Part shown: one piece after another, positions 8,567 to 19,038 of the stretch | How positions within the stretch are numbered: position 1 is the first letter of the stretch | Layout of the letters: each line of letters begins with the position of its first letter | Origin: JAJXZP01 sp963787185 | GTDB lineage: Bacteria; Spirochaetota; Spirochaetia; Treponematales; Rectinemataceae | DNA: 64,000 bases | Reading direction: 5' to 3' | Assembly (NCBI GenBank): GCA_963787185.1 | Contig: CAWBCC010000014.1 | Coordinates: forward strand, 558,001-622,000 | Position numbers and translations under genes: made by a program | Notes under the pieces: generated by a model | The model's input: only the letters and a program-made list of their open reading frames with translations | The model's database searches: none | Told to the model about the DNA's origin: nothing

Positions 8567-9562
8567 ATGATTCATCTTCTCGAGTCGCTTCGACTGGACA
8601 ATCTCGTGCTGAAGAATCGTCTGGTCATGCCGCCCATGGCGACGGCCAAGGCCAAGGCCGACGGCAGCGTCAGCCGGGAGCTCATCGACTACTACGCCGA
8701 AAAGGCAGCCGGCGGCTACTTCGGACTCGTCATAACCGAACACGGTTATATCCGACCCGACGGAAAGGCGAGCGCGAATCAGCTCTCGGTCGCCTCCGGC
8801 GACGCGATCGAGGGTCTCAAACGACTGGCGGCCGCCATAAGCCGTAACGGCTCCAGCTGCGCGGTTCAGATCAACCACGCGGGTAGCGCGACGAGCGAAG
8901 ACATAATCGGCACCATGCCGGTCGGGCCGTCGGCCGTCCAGAACCCGCGCAGGGGAGTGTTGCCGCATGAACTCAGCAGCGCCGAGATAGCCGATATCGT
9001 CGATGCCTTCGGGGATGCCGCCCGTCGCGTACAAAACGCCGGATTCGACGCGGTGGAGATTCACTCGGCCCACGGATACCTGCTCAACCAGTTCCTTTCC
9101 CCCCTCACCAACAAGCGGCGCGACGAGTATGGCTCCGATCTGATGGGGCGCATCCGCATCCACCTCGAGGTGATCGAGGCGGTGAAAAGCGCCGTGGGCG
9201 GGGACTTCCCCCTCCTCATCAGGCTGGGCGCCTCGGACTTTACCGAGGGCGGCACGACTCTCGACGACAGTCGCACCGCCGCCCGGGCCTTCGAGGGTGC
9301 CGGGGTGGACATCATAGACATATCCGGCGGCTTCTGCGGGTACATCGTACCGGGACTCGAGGGTCAAGGCTATTTCGCTCCGCTCTCCTTGGCGATCAAG
9401 AGTGCCGTGTCCATCCCGATAATCCTCACCGGCGGAATCACCGAGGCCGCGGCGGCCGAGCGGCTTCTGGCCGAAGGGGCTGCTGATCTCGTGGGCGTAG
9501 GGAGGGCAGTCTTGGGCGATTCCGCCTGGGCGAGAAGGACGATCGAGAGTCTGCGATCCTGA
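8567..9562 (+). CDS. NADH:flavin oxidoreductase (old yellow enzyme family)
   Basis: A 331-residue TIM-barrel flavoprotein of the old yellow enzyme family. It opens with L-K-N-R-L-V-M-P-P-M, the usual FMN-binding first strand. H-S-A-H-G-Y-L-L-N-Q-F-L-S-P is the hallmark family signature, and the end has the phosphate-binding G-G-I and G-V-G-R-A strands. Such enzymes reduce activated C=C bonds using NAD(P)H. The short length lacks the extra Fe-S and FAD domains of 2,4-dienoyl-CoA reductase. The start follows AAGGAG. It stands alone, divergent from the M48 protease gene, and the substrate is unknown. Confidence 0.93.
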   Translation: MIHLLESLRLDNLVLKNRLVMPPMATAKAKADGSVSRELIDYYAEKAAGGYFGLVITEHGYIRPDGKASANQLSVASGDAIEGLKRLAAAISRNGSSCAVQINHAGSATSEDIIGTMPVGPSAVQNPRRGVLPHELSSAEIADIVDAFGDAARRVQNAGFDAVEIHSAHGYLLNQFLSPLTNKRRDEYGSDLMGRIRIHLEVIEAVKSAVGGDFPLLIRLGASDFTEGGTTLDDSRTAARAFEGAGVDIIDISGGFCGYIVPGLEGQGYFAPLSLAIKSAVSIPIILTGGITEAAAAERLLAEGAADLVGVGRAVLGDSAWARRTIESLRS

Positions 9563-9615
9563 GGCCCGAAGCGGAAATCGCGGCCGCGGCGCTGCCGTCG
9601 CGGAAGTGCTGATTC

Positions 9616-9930
9616 CTATTCTCCGACTGCAACGGGCATCTCGTCCTGCTCGCGGGAGAGCGATGCGCGGCGAGTATCCTCTCTGAGGTGGCCTCCGAAG
9701 ACTTCCGGATAGATCGCGATGACGCCGTCGAATCTCGATCCCGAACTGGCTGCGCTTATGATCGTCTGCACCACCGTCTCCAGCCTCCATTCATTCAAAT
9801 GGAACTCGAGGTTCGTCTCTCGCAGGCCGTGTTTCTCTGCGCTCACGTCCGAGATTCCAATCTTTCGCAGCGCCTGCAACACATCGTCGAGAGCCGCTTT
9901 CTTGATAACTGCCGAAATCTTCCTGCTCAT
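9616..9930 (-). CDS. PII-like signalling protein without a canonical T-loop
   Basis: A 104-residue protein resembling the nitrogen-regulatory PII fold. M-S-R-K-I-S-A-V-I-K-K-A-A-L-D-D-V matches the first strand and helix, and G-V-I-A-I-Y-P-E-V matches the last core strand. The central T-loop with the uridylylated Tyr of GlnB/GlnK is not recognisable, so it is probably a divergent PII-like protein rather than a classic GlnB. The start at 9930 was chosen because GGAGG lies five bases upstream. No ammonium transporter or other nitrogen gene is adjacent, so the ligand and partner are unknown. Confidence 0.7.
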   Translation of the reverse strand: MSRKISAVIKKAALDDVLQALRKIGISDVSAEKHGLRETNLEFHLNEWRLETVVQTIISAASSGSRFDGVIAIYPEVFGGHLREDTRRASLSREQDEMPVAVGE

Positions 9931-10283
9931 GGCATCCTCCAAGTCATTCTCTGTTTGCACAACTGTTTATTAGCAAGATGCGTGCCAACATGGAAACTGC
10001 CACCTGCCCGATCTCTCTTAGCAGGACTTTATGCTGCGGATCGCTAGAATCGCGCGCGAGCCGCTATCGGGCCTCAAACGAGACTGAGCTTCGAGATTAC
10101 GTCGATGTATGTTTCTTCCATCGTTCATACCAAAAAGTAGCCGCACTCCTGCCTTATTTCGGGAGCTGATCATGGAGGATGGGCTTGGGATGCTATTTTC
10201 TATCGCATATCCCCTGGGCTACTGCGGCGCGCCTCGTCGAGCTCGGCGCGGCACCCCCCTGTACTCATTCGCGGACAGGCATC
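9931..10283. other. Intergenic stretch without a supported gene
   Basis: About 350 bases between the PII-like gene and the katG promoter. Short open frames exist but none has a ribosome-binding site plus coding-like sequence. No tRNA, repeat or PerR/Fur-like box was recognised. Base composition is lower in GC than the neighbouring genes. Confidence 0.5.
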
Positions 10284-10311
10284 TTGACCGCAGAAAATGC
10301 AGCAATACAAT
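10284..10311 (+). promoter_or_regulatory. Predicted promoter of katG
   Basis: TTGACC and TACAAT are separated by 16 bases, a good sigma-70-type match, and lie about 120 bases before the katG start. The implied leader runs from roughly 10319. No OxyR or PerR operator was recognised by eye. Confidence 0.5.
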
Positions 10312-10433
10312 GGGGAAGAAAAGCGATGAAGTCGGAATCCGGGATCGACTGTGCGCTCAGCGGGTAGTATCGCATACGATGGATACATCGGTACCGGTTC
10401 CATGCAAATCACGGAGTGAAAGGAGCGGGCATC

Positions 10434-12635
<2,202 letters not shown>

Positions 12636-12700
12636 CGGACAAGTTGCGAGTAGGGACTTTCACAAAAATGTCACATCTTGGTTAAGGCAGAAAAGTCGCC

Positions 12701-12738
12701 AAAAACAAAAACTCGCTACTCTTTACGGAGTAGCGAGT
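12701..12738 (-). terminator. Intrinsic terminator of tRNA-Pro
   Basis: An 11-bp perfect stem (ACTCGCTACTC with its complement, loop of six) at 12711-12738. On the minus strand it is followed by TTTTG then TTTTT. It lies directly downstream of tRNA-Pro and converges on the katG end, and could also act in part for katG. Confidence 0.85.
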
Positions 12739-12747
12739 TACGCTCTG

Positions 12748-12821
12748 TCGGGCATCCCGGACTCGAACCGGGGACCCCAAGTCCCCCAGACTTGTACGCT
12801 AACCACCTGCGCTAATGCCCG
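12748..12821 (-). tRNA. tRNA-Pro (anticodon GGG)
   Basis: The minus strand folds into a full cloverleaf: seven-base acceptor CGGGCAT with ATGCCCG, anticodon stem CAAGT/ACTTG around the loop CTGGGGG (anticodon GGG, reading CCC/CCU), and a T-arm with GGTTCGAGTCC. The 3' CCA is not encoded. A promoter lies upstream and a terminator downstream. Confidence 0.96.
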
Positions 12822-12847
12822 ATTGCTTTCTCTCCAAAGCTGATCGA

Positions 12848-12876
12848 CATTAACATGTGCCCAGCTCATGGGTCAA
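12848..12876 (-). promoter_or_regulatory. Promoter of tRNA-Pro
   Basis: On the minus strand TTGACC (12871-12876) is 17 bases from TTAATG (12848-12853), which places the start about 20 bases before the tRNA. It resembles the promoters of the other two tRNA genes in the window. Confidence 0.55.
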
Positions 12877-13035
12877 GGCGCCCCAACTCTTCGGAAGCCC
12901 GGGCATGCACGCTCCGTCCTTCACATTCCCACGAACTGTCGCCCGGCGGCCGTTTCGGGATCGGCTCAAGGTCTTACTTTTTCCTGAAATCGCTTCTCGG
13001 CACCCCCCGCCAGAGCGATCCCGAAGGTCGCGGCA

Positions 13036-13064
13036 TTGCCCAAAAACGACCATCCGGCTAGAGT
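13036..13064 (+). promoter_or_regulatory. Possible promoter of the MFS gene
   Basis: TTGCCC and TAGAGT are 17 bases apart. The -10 box ends 13 bases before the ATG at 13078, so the leader would be only a few bases long. Confidence 0.35.
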
Positions 13065-13077
13065 TATCGGGATCGGT

Positions 13078-14337
13078 ATGAGCATGATAAGTCCAAAGAT
13101 CCTTCCATCGTTTCGCGATCGCTATTTTCCGGCCCTGGCGCAGCGCAACTTCCGGATATTCTGGACGGGGCAGCTCGTCTCGGTCGTCGGCACATGGATG
13201 CAGAATGTCGGCCAGGCCTGGCTCGTCCTGGACATTACGGGCTCGGCGGCCAAGCTCAGCCTCGTCGCCGCGATCCAATTCCTGCCTATGATGTGCCTCT
13301 CTCTCTTCGCCGGTCCATTCATCGATCGTTTTCCCAAGCGGCGTACGCTCATCTTTACTCAGAGCGCTCTCGCCTTCCTCGCTCTCGCTCTCGCTCTCAT
13401 AACGGCCACTCACGTGGTGCGCTACTGGATGATCCTCGTGCTCGCCTTTCTTCTCGGCGTGGTCACGCTCATCGACAACCCTACCAGGCAAGCCTACGTG
13501 ATAGAGCTCGCGGGCCGCGACTCGCTCATGAATGCCGTATCCCTGAATTCCGCGGCCTTCAATACGGCTCGCATTTTCGGTCCGGGAATCGCCGGGCTTC
13601 TCATAGAAGTGATGGGCATAGCTCCCTGTTTTTTCCTGAACAGTCTTTCATTCCTGGCGGTCATCGGAGCGCTGTTCTTCATAGACACGCCACCGCTGGC
13701 CTCGAGCCGCTCGGTCGAAAGCGTTAGAGACGTCCTCGCGAGCACGCGGGACGGATTGGCGTACATCCGCAAGCGGAGCGAGATCGCTCTTCCCCTGATT
13801 CTCATGGCGGTCATTTCCACCGTGGTCATCAATTACAATGTATTCGTGCCGACCTTCGCCAAGCTTTCGTTGGGCAGAAGCGCTTCGGGCTACGGCTTCC
13901 TCATGACATCGATGGGCATCGGGTCGCTGGTCGCCGCCCTCACGCTCGCCGTCCGCAGCGGAGCGGGCCCCAGCCCGTTCAGACTTTTCGGCGGCGCGGT
14001 CGCCATGTGCGTCACGATCCTGCTATGCGGTCTTCAGCGAAACTACGCGCTCTCCTGCGTCCTTCTCGCACTCACCGGATTCGCTACGATTTCCTTTTCG
14101 ACATCCACGAACGCCACTATCCAACTCGCCTCCGACGATGAGCACCGCGGTCGCGTCATGAGCGTCTACTCCCTCGTCTTCGGCGGCGTCACTCCAATAG
14201 GATCTCTCTATGCGGGGGTCGTTTCCGAGATCGCCGGACCGGCCTTCTGCATGAGCCTGAGCGGAGCAATCGGGCTGGCCGCCTCGGTCTTTCTCCTGCT
14301 GGGCCGGCGACGCCGCAGCCGCCTCACGCCGGCCTGA
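13078..14337 (+). CDS. MFS exporter (EntS/MFS_3-like)
   Basis: A protein of about 419 residues with around twelve hydrophobic segments. Its opening (L-A-Q-R-N-F-R-I-F-W-T-G-Q, then G-T-W-M-Q-N-V-G-Q-A-W-L-V) is typical of the MFS_3 group that includes the enterobactin exporter EntS and many drug exporters. The loop F-I-D-R-F-P-K-R-R matches the conserved MFS 2-3 loop. The substrate cannot be told from sequence. I placed the start at 13078 because the earlier in-frame ATG at 13036 falls inside the likely promoter. The ribosome-binding site is weak. No neighbouring biosynthetic genes hint at a siderophore. Confidence 0.88.
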   Translation: MSMISPKILPSFRDRYFPALAQRNFRIFWTGQLVSVVGTWMQNVGQAWLVLDITGSAAKLSLVAAIQFLPMMCLSLFAGPFIDRFPKRRTLIFTQSALAFLALALALITATHVVRYWMILVLAFLLGVVTLIDNPTRQAYVIELAGRDSLMNAVSLNSAAFNTARIFGPGIAGLLIEVMGIAPCFFLNSLSFLAVIGALFFIDTPPLASSRSVESVRDVLASTRDGLAYIRKRSEIALPLILMAVISTVVINYNVFVPTFAKLSLGRSASGYGFLMTSMGIGSLVAALTLAVRSGAGPSPFRLFGGAVAMCVTILLCGLQRNYALSCVLLALTGFATISFSTSTNATIQLASDDEHRGRVMSVYSLVFGGVTPIGSLYAGVVSEIAGPAFCMSLSGAIGLAASVFLLLGRRRRSRLTPA

Positions 14338-14362
14338 GCTTCGGCCTCCGGAGGCGAAGCCG

Positions 14363-15244
14363 CTATGTGCAGCCGAAGCGCTCGTCGCCCGGTGAAGGAT
14401 CGATACCGGGCCTCGTGAGCGCGAAGTCGTACTTCACGGGATCGTCGGGGGCGTAGACGCGGAAGGCCGCGGTCGCGGCCAGGGCATTCTTGAGATTGGC
14501 ATAGGGCGACCTGATGAGCCCGAGGCGATCGGAGCAGACGCGCAGCATGTGCAGGTCGAGCGGCACGACGAGTCGCGCGCGGTCGACCCTGTCCCAGCCG
14601 CCCGGGTCGACCGCATCGCGTCTGACCATCCAGCGCATGAACAGAAAGAGCCTCTTGCACGCACTGCCGCGCGCGGGATCGGGCAGAAGGTTATCGCGCG
14701 GGGGAGCGTGCAGTCGGGCGCCGCCCGGCGCGGCCGCCCCTCGCGCGAGAACCCGCAGAGCGCCCGCGAATCGCGAGACTCCCGCGACTATGTCCTCTCC
14801 GCCGGGATCTCCGCGGACGAACAATTCCTCCATCGACCCGAACTCGGAACGGGCCCTCTTGATCGCGACGAGAATGGCCGTCATATCGCGGGGAAAACAA
14901 AACCGATACTGGAAGCCCGACCAGGCATCATAGATGTCGCGCTCGCTCATCGCGTCGAGCCTGACGGCAGGTTCGGTTCCGAGGGGGGAGAGAGCGGCGC
15001 GGCAGGCGCGCATGATGAGATCGACGGCGCCGAAGGCGAGGGTCGAGCAGAGAAGGGCGACGACCTCGCGGTCGGCCGCTAGGGCATACTCCTTGACCAC
15101 TGCGAGCGGGTCCCGTCGCAGCCGAACTCCGACATTGCATACCGAATATATCTCTTCGAGAAATGCGGCGACCCCCGGATCGCGGGAGAGCTCGGGGCGA
15201 ACCGCCTCCCGGCCTTCGCCGCCCGACACCCTGCGGCCGCTCAC
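14363..15244 (-). CDS. TIGR02757-family protein of unknown function
   Basis: A 293-residue protein resembling the TIGR02757 family, found mainly in Bacteroidetes and Spirochaetes. Features are D-P-L-A-V-V-K-E-Y near the N-terminus, C-K-R-L-F-L-F-M-R-W-M-V-R with D-A-V-D-P-G-G-W-D in the middle, and L-V-V-P-L-D-L-H followed by a conserved C-terminal region. The biochemical role is not known. The GTG start overlaps the TGA of the upstream TPR lipoprotein gene (GTGA), so translation is probably coupled in a three-gene operon with 17190-17801 and 15241-17193. Confidence 0.85.
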   Translation of the reverse strand: MSGRRVSGGEGREAVRPELSRDPGVAAFLEEIYSVCNVGVRLRRDPLAVVKEYALAADREVVALLCSTLAFGAVDLIMRACRAALSPLGTEPAVRLDAMSERDIYDAWSGFQYRFCFPRDMTAILVAIKRARSEFGSMEELFVRGDPGGEDIVAGVSRFAGALRVLARGAAAPGGARLHAPPRDNLLPDPARGSACKRLFLFMRWMVRRDAVDPGGWDRVDRARLVVPLDLHMLRVCSDRLGLIRSPYANLKNALAATAAFRVYAPDDPVKYDFALTRPGIDPSPGDERFGCT

Positions 15245-17193
15245 TTCGGGGCGGTCCCGTCGAGTTCAGCCTGCCGCCGAAGCAGATCGGGGTTGCCGGG
15301 ATCCAGGGTGAGAGCCTGTTTGAGGTAGAATCTGGCTCTGTTCAGGTCCTTTCGACGAAAAAGGATGTCGTACATCGCGGCCAGGGCTTCCGGATTGTCC
15401 GCGTTTTCGATAAGCGCGGACCTCAGCAGAGAAAGGGCCGCCTCGTCGCTTTTCTGCATGCGGCTCTGTAGATAGTAGAGGATGGAACGAAAGGGCGAAG
15501 ACGTCGCGCCCGGCAGAAGCCTGGCTATGAGATCCTGGGCAGCCTTGTCGTTGCCTTCGCCGACGAGAGCGCGGAGATAGGCTTCGGTCGCGTCGTTCGA
15601 ATCGGGTCGCTCGCGGCGCCAGGTCTCCGCGTATGCCAGGGCGGCCCCCCAATCGCCCGACCTGCGCAGCACGGTCGCCGCGAGGGCGCGATCCTGGAAG
15701 AATCCGAGAGCGGTCGCGCGGTCCAGGTAAACGGCGGCAAGATCCCACTGATACCGCGCGGCGGCATCGATCGTAAGCAGCCGCGCCGCCTCGAAACCTG
15801 CGGCCTTGCGGGCCGCGGCGAGGAGCGGACTCTGCTCCTCGCCCGCTTGCCCGGAGCCCGCCCCGGATACGGTACCGGAAGAGCCGGCGGCGCTTTCGAC
15901 GTTCGGCGTCGTGAACTCGTACGCTCGGGCCGCAAGACTGTGGGCCTCGTCCCGTCCCGTCGACGGACCGTCGTAAAGCAGGCGGGCAGCGGCGGCGAGA
16001 AGTTCGGGATCGTTTGGATAGAGGGTCAGGCCCCGACGGGCCCAGCGCAAAGCCTCCTCGCGGCTGCGCATCCCTTCGGCCGCGAGGCTGCGCAGGAGAA
16101 TATACAGACGGTTCGAGGGGTCCACCGTGCCGTAGGCGTCGAGCAGAGGGGCGGCCTGCTGGAATTCGCCCTCGCGGACGAGAAGATGCGCGCGGATGAG
16201 GACGAGCTGCGAATCTTGCGGATCGGCGACCAGGACTCTGGCGATATATCCGGCCGCCTCCGCGAAGCGGGCATTTTCATAGAGTGCCTGTCCATAGACG
16301 CGCGTGAAACTCTGAATGTCGTCCAGCTCCACCGAGCTGGGCTCCAGGATCGCGAGGGCGGACACCGGCCTGCGGAGAGCCAGCAGGGCCCGTCCGGAAC
16401 CGATGACGGCCGGCCACACATCGGGGGCGACGTCCAAGACGCGGCGATAGCGGCTCAGCGCTCCCTCCCAGTCGAAGCGGCGCTCCGCATCGATGCCGAG
16501 GGCGAGATCGGGAATTATCGACGGAACGCGGAGCTGGGCGAATCGATCGAAGGCGTTCTGCGCCTGCAGGGCGGCCTCGCGCGAATCGGCGACGAATATG
16601 GCGAGGGCCGGGATGAGCTCACCCAGAGCCGTGCCCGCCACTTCGACGGGCGGGGACAGTGTCAGGCCGGCAGCGGCAGCGGCAAAAAGGCGCAGATCCG
16701 GCGCGAAGACCGAGGGCGGCGGCGAAGCGGGGCTCGAAGGCTGCGATCCCATCGCCGCCGCACCTGCGGAAGCGACAGACCGAGGGTCCGGATAGACGAG
16801 CGAGCTCATCTCGCCGATCAATATACCGAGGTCATGCCGTTCTTCGGGACGGAGGCTCTTCATGGATTCCATCATTCGACGGGCGCCGGCCAGCGCATCG
16901 GGAGAGCCGAAGGCGATCCGTGCCTCCAGCGCGTCGCGCTCCGCCTTGGCTTTGGCGAGTATCCAGGGTTCGGCCGTCTTCAGCGCGGTTCCGGAGGCGG
17001 CCGGGGTCGCAGGCCCGATCGATGTCGGGGCCGCGTTTGGGGAAGCCGCGCTCGAAGTGACCGTTTTCGCGGTAGCGGCACTCCCCGTGGAAGTCGAGGC
17101 GCAGGAAAGGGACAAGGCCAGTCCCAGCGCCGCGATCGCTGCCAAGCGGGCATAGCGGCACGGAAGCGGCCGTCGAGCCCGGCCCCGGTTCAT
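15241..17193 (-). CDS. TPR-repeat lipoprotein
   Basis: A 650-residue exported protein. The N-terminus has a basic stretch, a hydrophobic core and the lipobox L-S-L-S-C, so it should be lipid-anchored. A Ser/Thr/Ala-rich linker follows. The rest is alpha-helical with many tetratricopeptide-like repeats (for example A-L-S-R-Y-R-R-V-L-D-V-A-P and A-R-F-Y-L-K-Q-A-L-T-L-D-P-G-N-P). It probably scaffolds proteins in the periplasm or at the outer membrane. The ATG overlaps the stop of the membrane-protein gene upstream by four bases (ATGA). Confidence 0.9.
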   Translation of the reverse strand: MNRGRARRPLPCRYARLAAIAALGLALSLSCASTSTGSAATAKTVTSSAASPNAAPTSIGPATPAASGTALKTAEPWILAKAKAERDALEARIAFGSPDALAGARRMMESMKSLRPEERHDLGILIGEMSSLVYPDPRSVASAGAAAMGSQPSSPASPPPSVFAPDLRLFAAAAAGLTLSPPVEVAGTALGELIPALAIFVADSREAALQAQNAFDRFAQLRVPSIIPDLALGIDAERRFDWEGALSRYRRVLDVAPDVWPAVIGSGRALLALRRPVSALAILEPSSVELDDIQSFTRVYGQALYENARFAEAAGYIARVLVADPQDSQLVLIRAHLLVREGEFQQAAPLLDAYGTVDPSNRLYILLRSLAAEGMRSREEALRWARRGLTLYPNDPELLAAAARLLYDGPSTGRDEAHSLAARAYEFTTPNVESAAGSSGTVSGAGSGQAGEEQSPLLAAARKAAGFEAARLLTIDAAARYQWDLAAVYLDRATALGFFQDRALAATVLRRSGDWGAALAYAETWRRERPDSNDATEAYLRALVGEGNDKAAQDLIARLLPGATSSPFRSILYYLQSRMQKSDEAALSLLRSALIENADNPEALAAMYDILFRRKDLNRARFYLKQALTLDPGNPDLLRRQAELDGTAPK

Positions 17194-17801
17194 GCGCCCT
17201 TGACAGGCCCGCTGCCGGTTTTTTGCGGCTTGTCCCCTCTTTTATCCTCGGCGACGTCCCGCCCGCGGCGTCCGATCGCCGCATGTCTGCCGTAACCGTA
17301 GGCTGCGAACAGGGCGAGCCCGCCGGCGATGAGGAGACTCGGCCACCACAGGACCACGAAGCGCCTGAAGCTGATGTCGATGAATTTGAAGGAAAAAAGC
17401 GAGAATACCGTACCCAGGAACAGAAAGCAGATCGAGGTGGTCATGAAGCCGGGGCGCATCCGCCGCCAATGGCGCAGGCCCGTAAAAAGGCCCGTCGCCC
17501 CCGAAGCGACCATTACGAGGGGCCACGCCTGGCGCAGCGTCCAGCCGACGAGATTCGAGACGATCGACAGCGTACCCGTAAGGACGAAGAGAATTCCGCC
17601 GAAAAAGAAATAGTCGGAAGCCCCGCGCACCAGGGCGAAATAGCCAAGCATTCCGCCCACGGCCATCACGAGCACGGGCCAGAGGCGGTCGCCCACGGGC
17701 ACCGCTTCCGTCGTATTCAGTAGAAGTCCGATCCCTGCCAGTACCGCCGCCAGGGCGGAAATGAAGAGAACGTCTTCGGACCGGGAGCGTCGTTGTTTCA
17801 T
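17190..17801 (-). CDS. Multi-spanning inner-membrane protein of unknown function
   Basis: A 203-residue protein with about six transmembrane helices between residues 12 and 166 and a charged cytoplasmic tail rich in Arg, Lys and Gly. The sequence (for example L-W-P-V-L-V-M-A-V-G-G and Y-F-F-F-G-G-I-L-F) resembles the small membrane proteins often next to envelope lipoproteins. It is the first gene of a minus-strand operon overlapping the TPR lipoprotein by four bases. No enzymatic motif is visible. Confidence 0.82.
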   Translation of the reverse strand: MKQRRSRSEDVLFISALAAVLAGIGLLLNTTEAVPVGDRLWPVLVMAVGGMLGYFALVRGASDYFFFGGILFVLTGTLSIVSNLVGWTLRQAWPLVMVASGATGLFTGLRHWRRMRPGFMTTSICFLFLGTVFSLFSFKFIDISFRRFVVLWWPSLLIAGGLALFAAYGYGRHAAIGRRGRDVAEDKRGDKPQKTGSGPVKGA

Positions 17802-17832
17802 GCAGATCAGATTCTAACGGAACTGCCCGAGC

Positions 17833-17862
17833 TTGCCAATGGAAAAGCCTGTGTGCTATCAT
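17833..17862 (+). promoter_or_regulatory. Promoter of the TPR lipoprotein-MltD operon
   Basis: TTGCCA and TATCAT are 18 bases apart. The -10 box ends only six bases before the ATG at 17869, which has no Shine-Dalgarno, so the transcript may be leaderless. Confidence 0.5.
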
Positions 17863-17868
17863 TCGACT

Positions 17869-19038
17869 ATGGCGGGACGGCGAAGCGCCGCGTGCGCTCC
17901 CATCGCGACTCTGCTCATCGCCGCGGTCGTCTCCCTCTGCTCGGCCGCCGTCCTCGTCTCTTGCGGATCGCCGCATGACGTCTTCGTGACCGGGACGAGC
18001 GAAGACCGATATCAATTGCGCGAACTCTTCGGCCTACTGGACGCATCGCAATCGGATCCGACTCAGCGATTCGCGGTTATCCGACAGATATCTTCCAAAC
18101 TCCTTGCACAGCGCGAATATGGCCGTCTCACGGCCTTTCTCACCGCCCTGGCGGGCGACGTGCCGGGCCGCACTGCCTCGAAAATCAGGGTGGAGGCATC
18201 GCGGCAGAACGACGCGGGTATGACGGAAAGCGGCTCGGAAGCGGCTTCCCCCGGCGATCCCTACGCGGCCTGGTATCTCTTCACCGCGGCCTATGCCTAC
18301 GAATTACAGGGTTCGGCGCCCATCGCGGCGCTCTACTACGATCGCATCGTGAAGAACTGGCCCGATCTCATCGTCGACGGAAGATCGATCCATTTCGAAT
18401 GTCTTTCGCGCCTCGTCGAAACGGTGAGCTCACCCGAACGGCTCATCGAGTACTATCAGGACATGATCGACCGTTTCCCCGATCGTGTCGACATGGGGCG
18501 TGTCCTCTTTCTTCTCGGCAAGGAGTACGAGAGGGTCGGCGACTGGGACCTCGCGATCAAGACTTATGCGAAATTCCTTCCATATTTCAACACGACGATA
18601 CCCGGCTACCCCGACGCCTACCAATACGCGCGGAACATCGTCGATTTCTACAACAGTCCGAAAGACTGGGCCTACGAGGACCTCCAGGTCCTTGTCGCCA
18701 AGATCAAGGCCGCTCTCGCTGCCGACGATCCCGCCAAGCTCCTGAGCTATCGGGCCAAGGTCAACTTTTTCGCGATCGACTGGCATAAGGACGAATCCGA
18801 CGTCAACAGCGAAGCGCTCTTCGATTTCAGCCAATTCATGTCGAGCGGCCGCGTCTATGCCGCGGACCGGCTCGATCCGGCATCGAACTCGCGCGAAGCT
18901 TATCTCAAGACCTGGGGATGGACCGAGAAGATATCGACCTGGTACCTGTACTTCCGTAAAATTTACTTTCCGGCGGACCCCGAAATCCACGGCCGCTGGG
19001 AATGGGCAGGCATCTATTTCGGGGAGAAATCGCAGTGA
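17869..19038 (+). CDS. TPR-like lipoprotein
   Basis: About 389 residues. A hydrophobic leader ends in the lipobox V-L-V-S-C-G, marking an outer-membrane or periplasmic lipoprotein. The body is helical, with tetratricopeptide-like stretches such as G-R-V-L-F-L-L-G-K-E-Y-E-R-V-G-D-W-D-L-A and A-A-Y-A-Y-E-L-Q-G-S-A-P-I-A. It ends at TGA overlapping the GTG of the lytic transglycosylase gene, so both are made together and probably act on the cell wall or envelope. I chose ATG 17869, since the in-frame TTG further up lies in the -35 box. Confidence 0.83.
   Translation: MAGRRSAACAPIATLLIAAVVSLCSAAVLVSCGSPHDVFVTGTSEDRYQLRELFGLLDASQSDPTQRFAVIRQISSKLLAQREYGRLTAFLTALAGDVPGRTASKIRVEASRQNDAGMTESGSEAASPGDPYAAWYLFTAAYAYELQGSAPIAALYYDRIVKNWPDLIVDGRSIHFECLSRLVETVSSPERLIEYYQDMIDRFPDRVDMGRVLFLLGKEYERVGDWDLAIKTYAKFLPYFNTTIPGYPDAYQYARNIVDFYNSPKDWAYEDLQVLVAKIKAALAADDPAKLLSYRAKVNFFAIDWHKDESDVNSEALFDFSQFMSSGRVYAADRLDPASNSREAYLKTWGWTEKISTWYLYFRKIYFPADPEIHGRWEWAGIYFGEKSQ

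Noticed and set aside
12850..13491. Minus-strand frame opposite the start of the MFS gene
   Set aside because: No motif; it overlaps the tRNA-Pro promoter and an evident transporter.
15847..17295. Long plus-strand frame opposite the TPR lipoprotein
   Set aside because: Composition is dominated by Arg/Gly from antisense codons and there is no family signal; the minus-strand gene has a lipobox and repeats.
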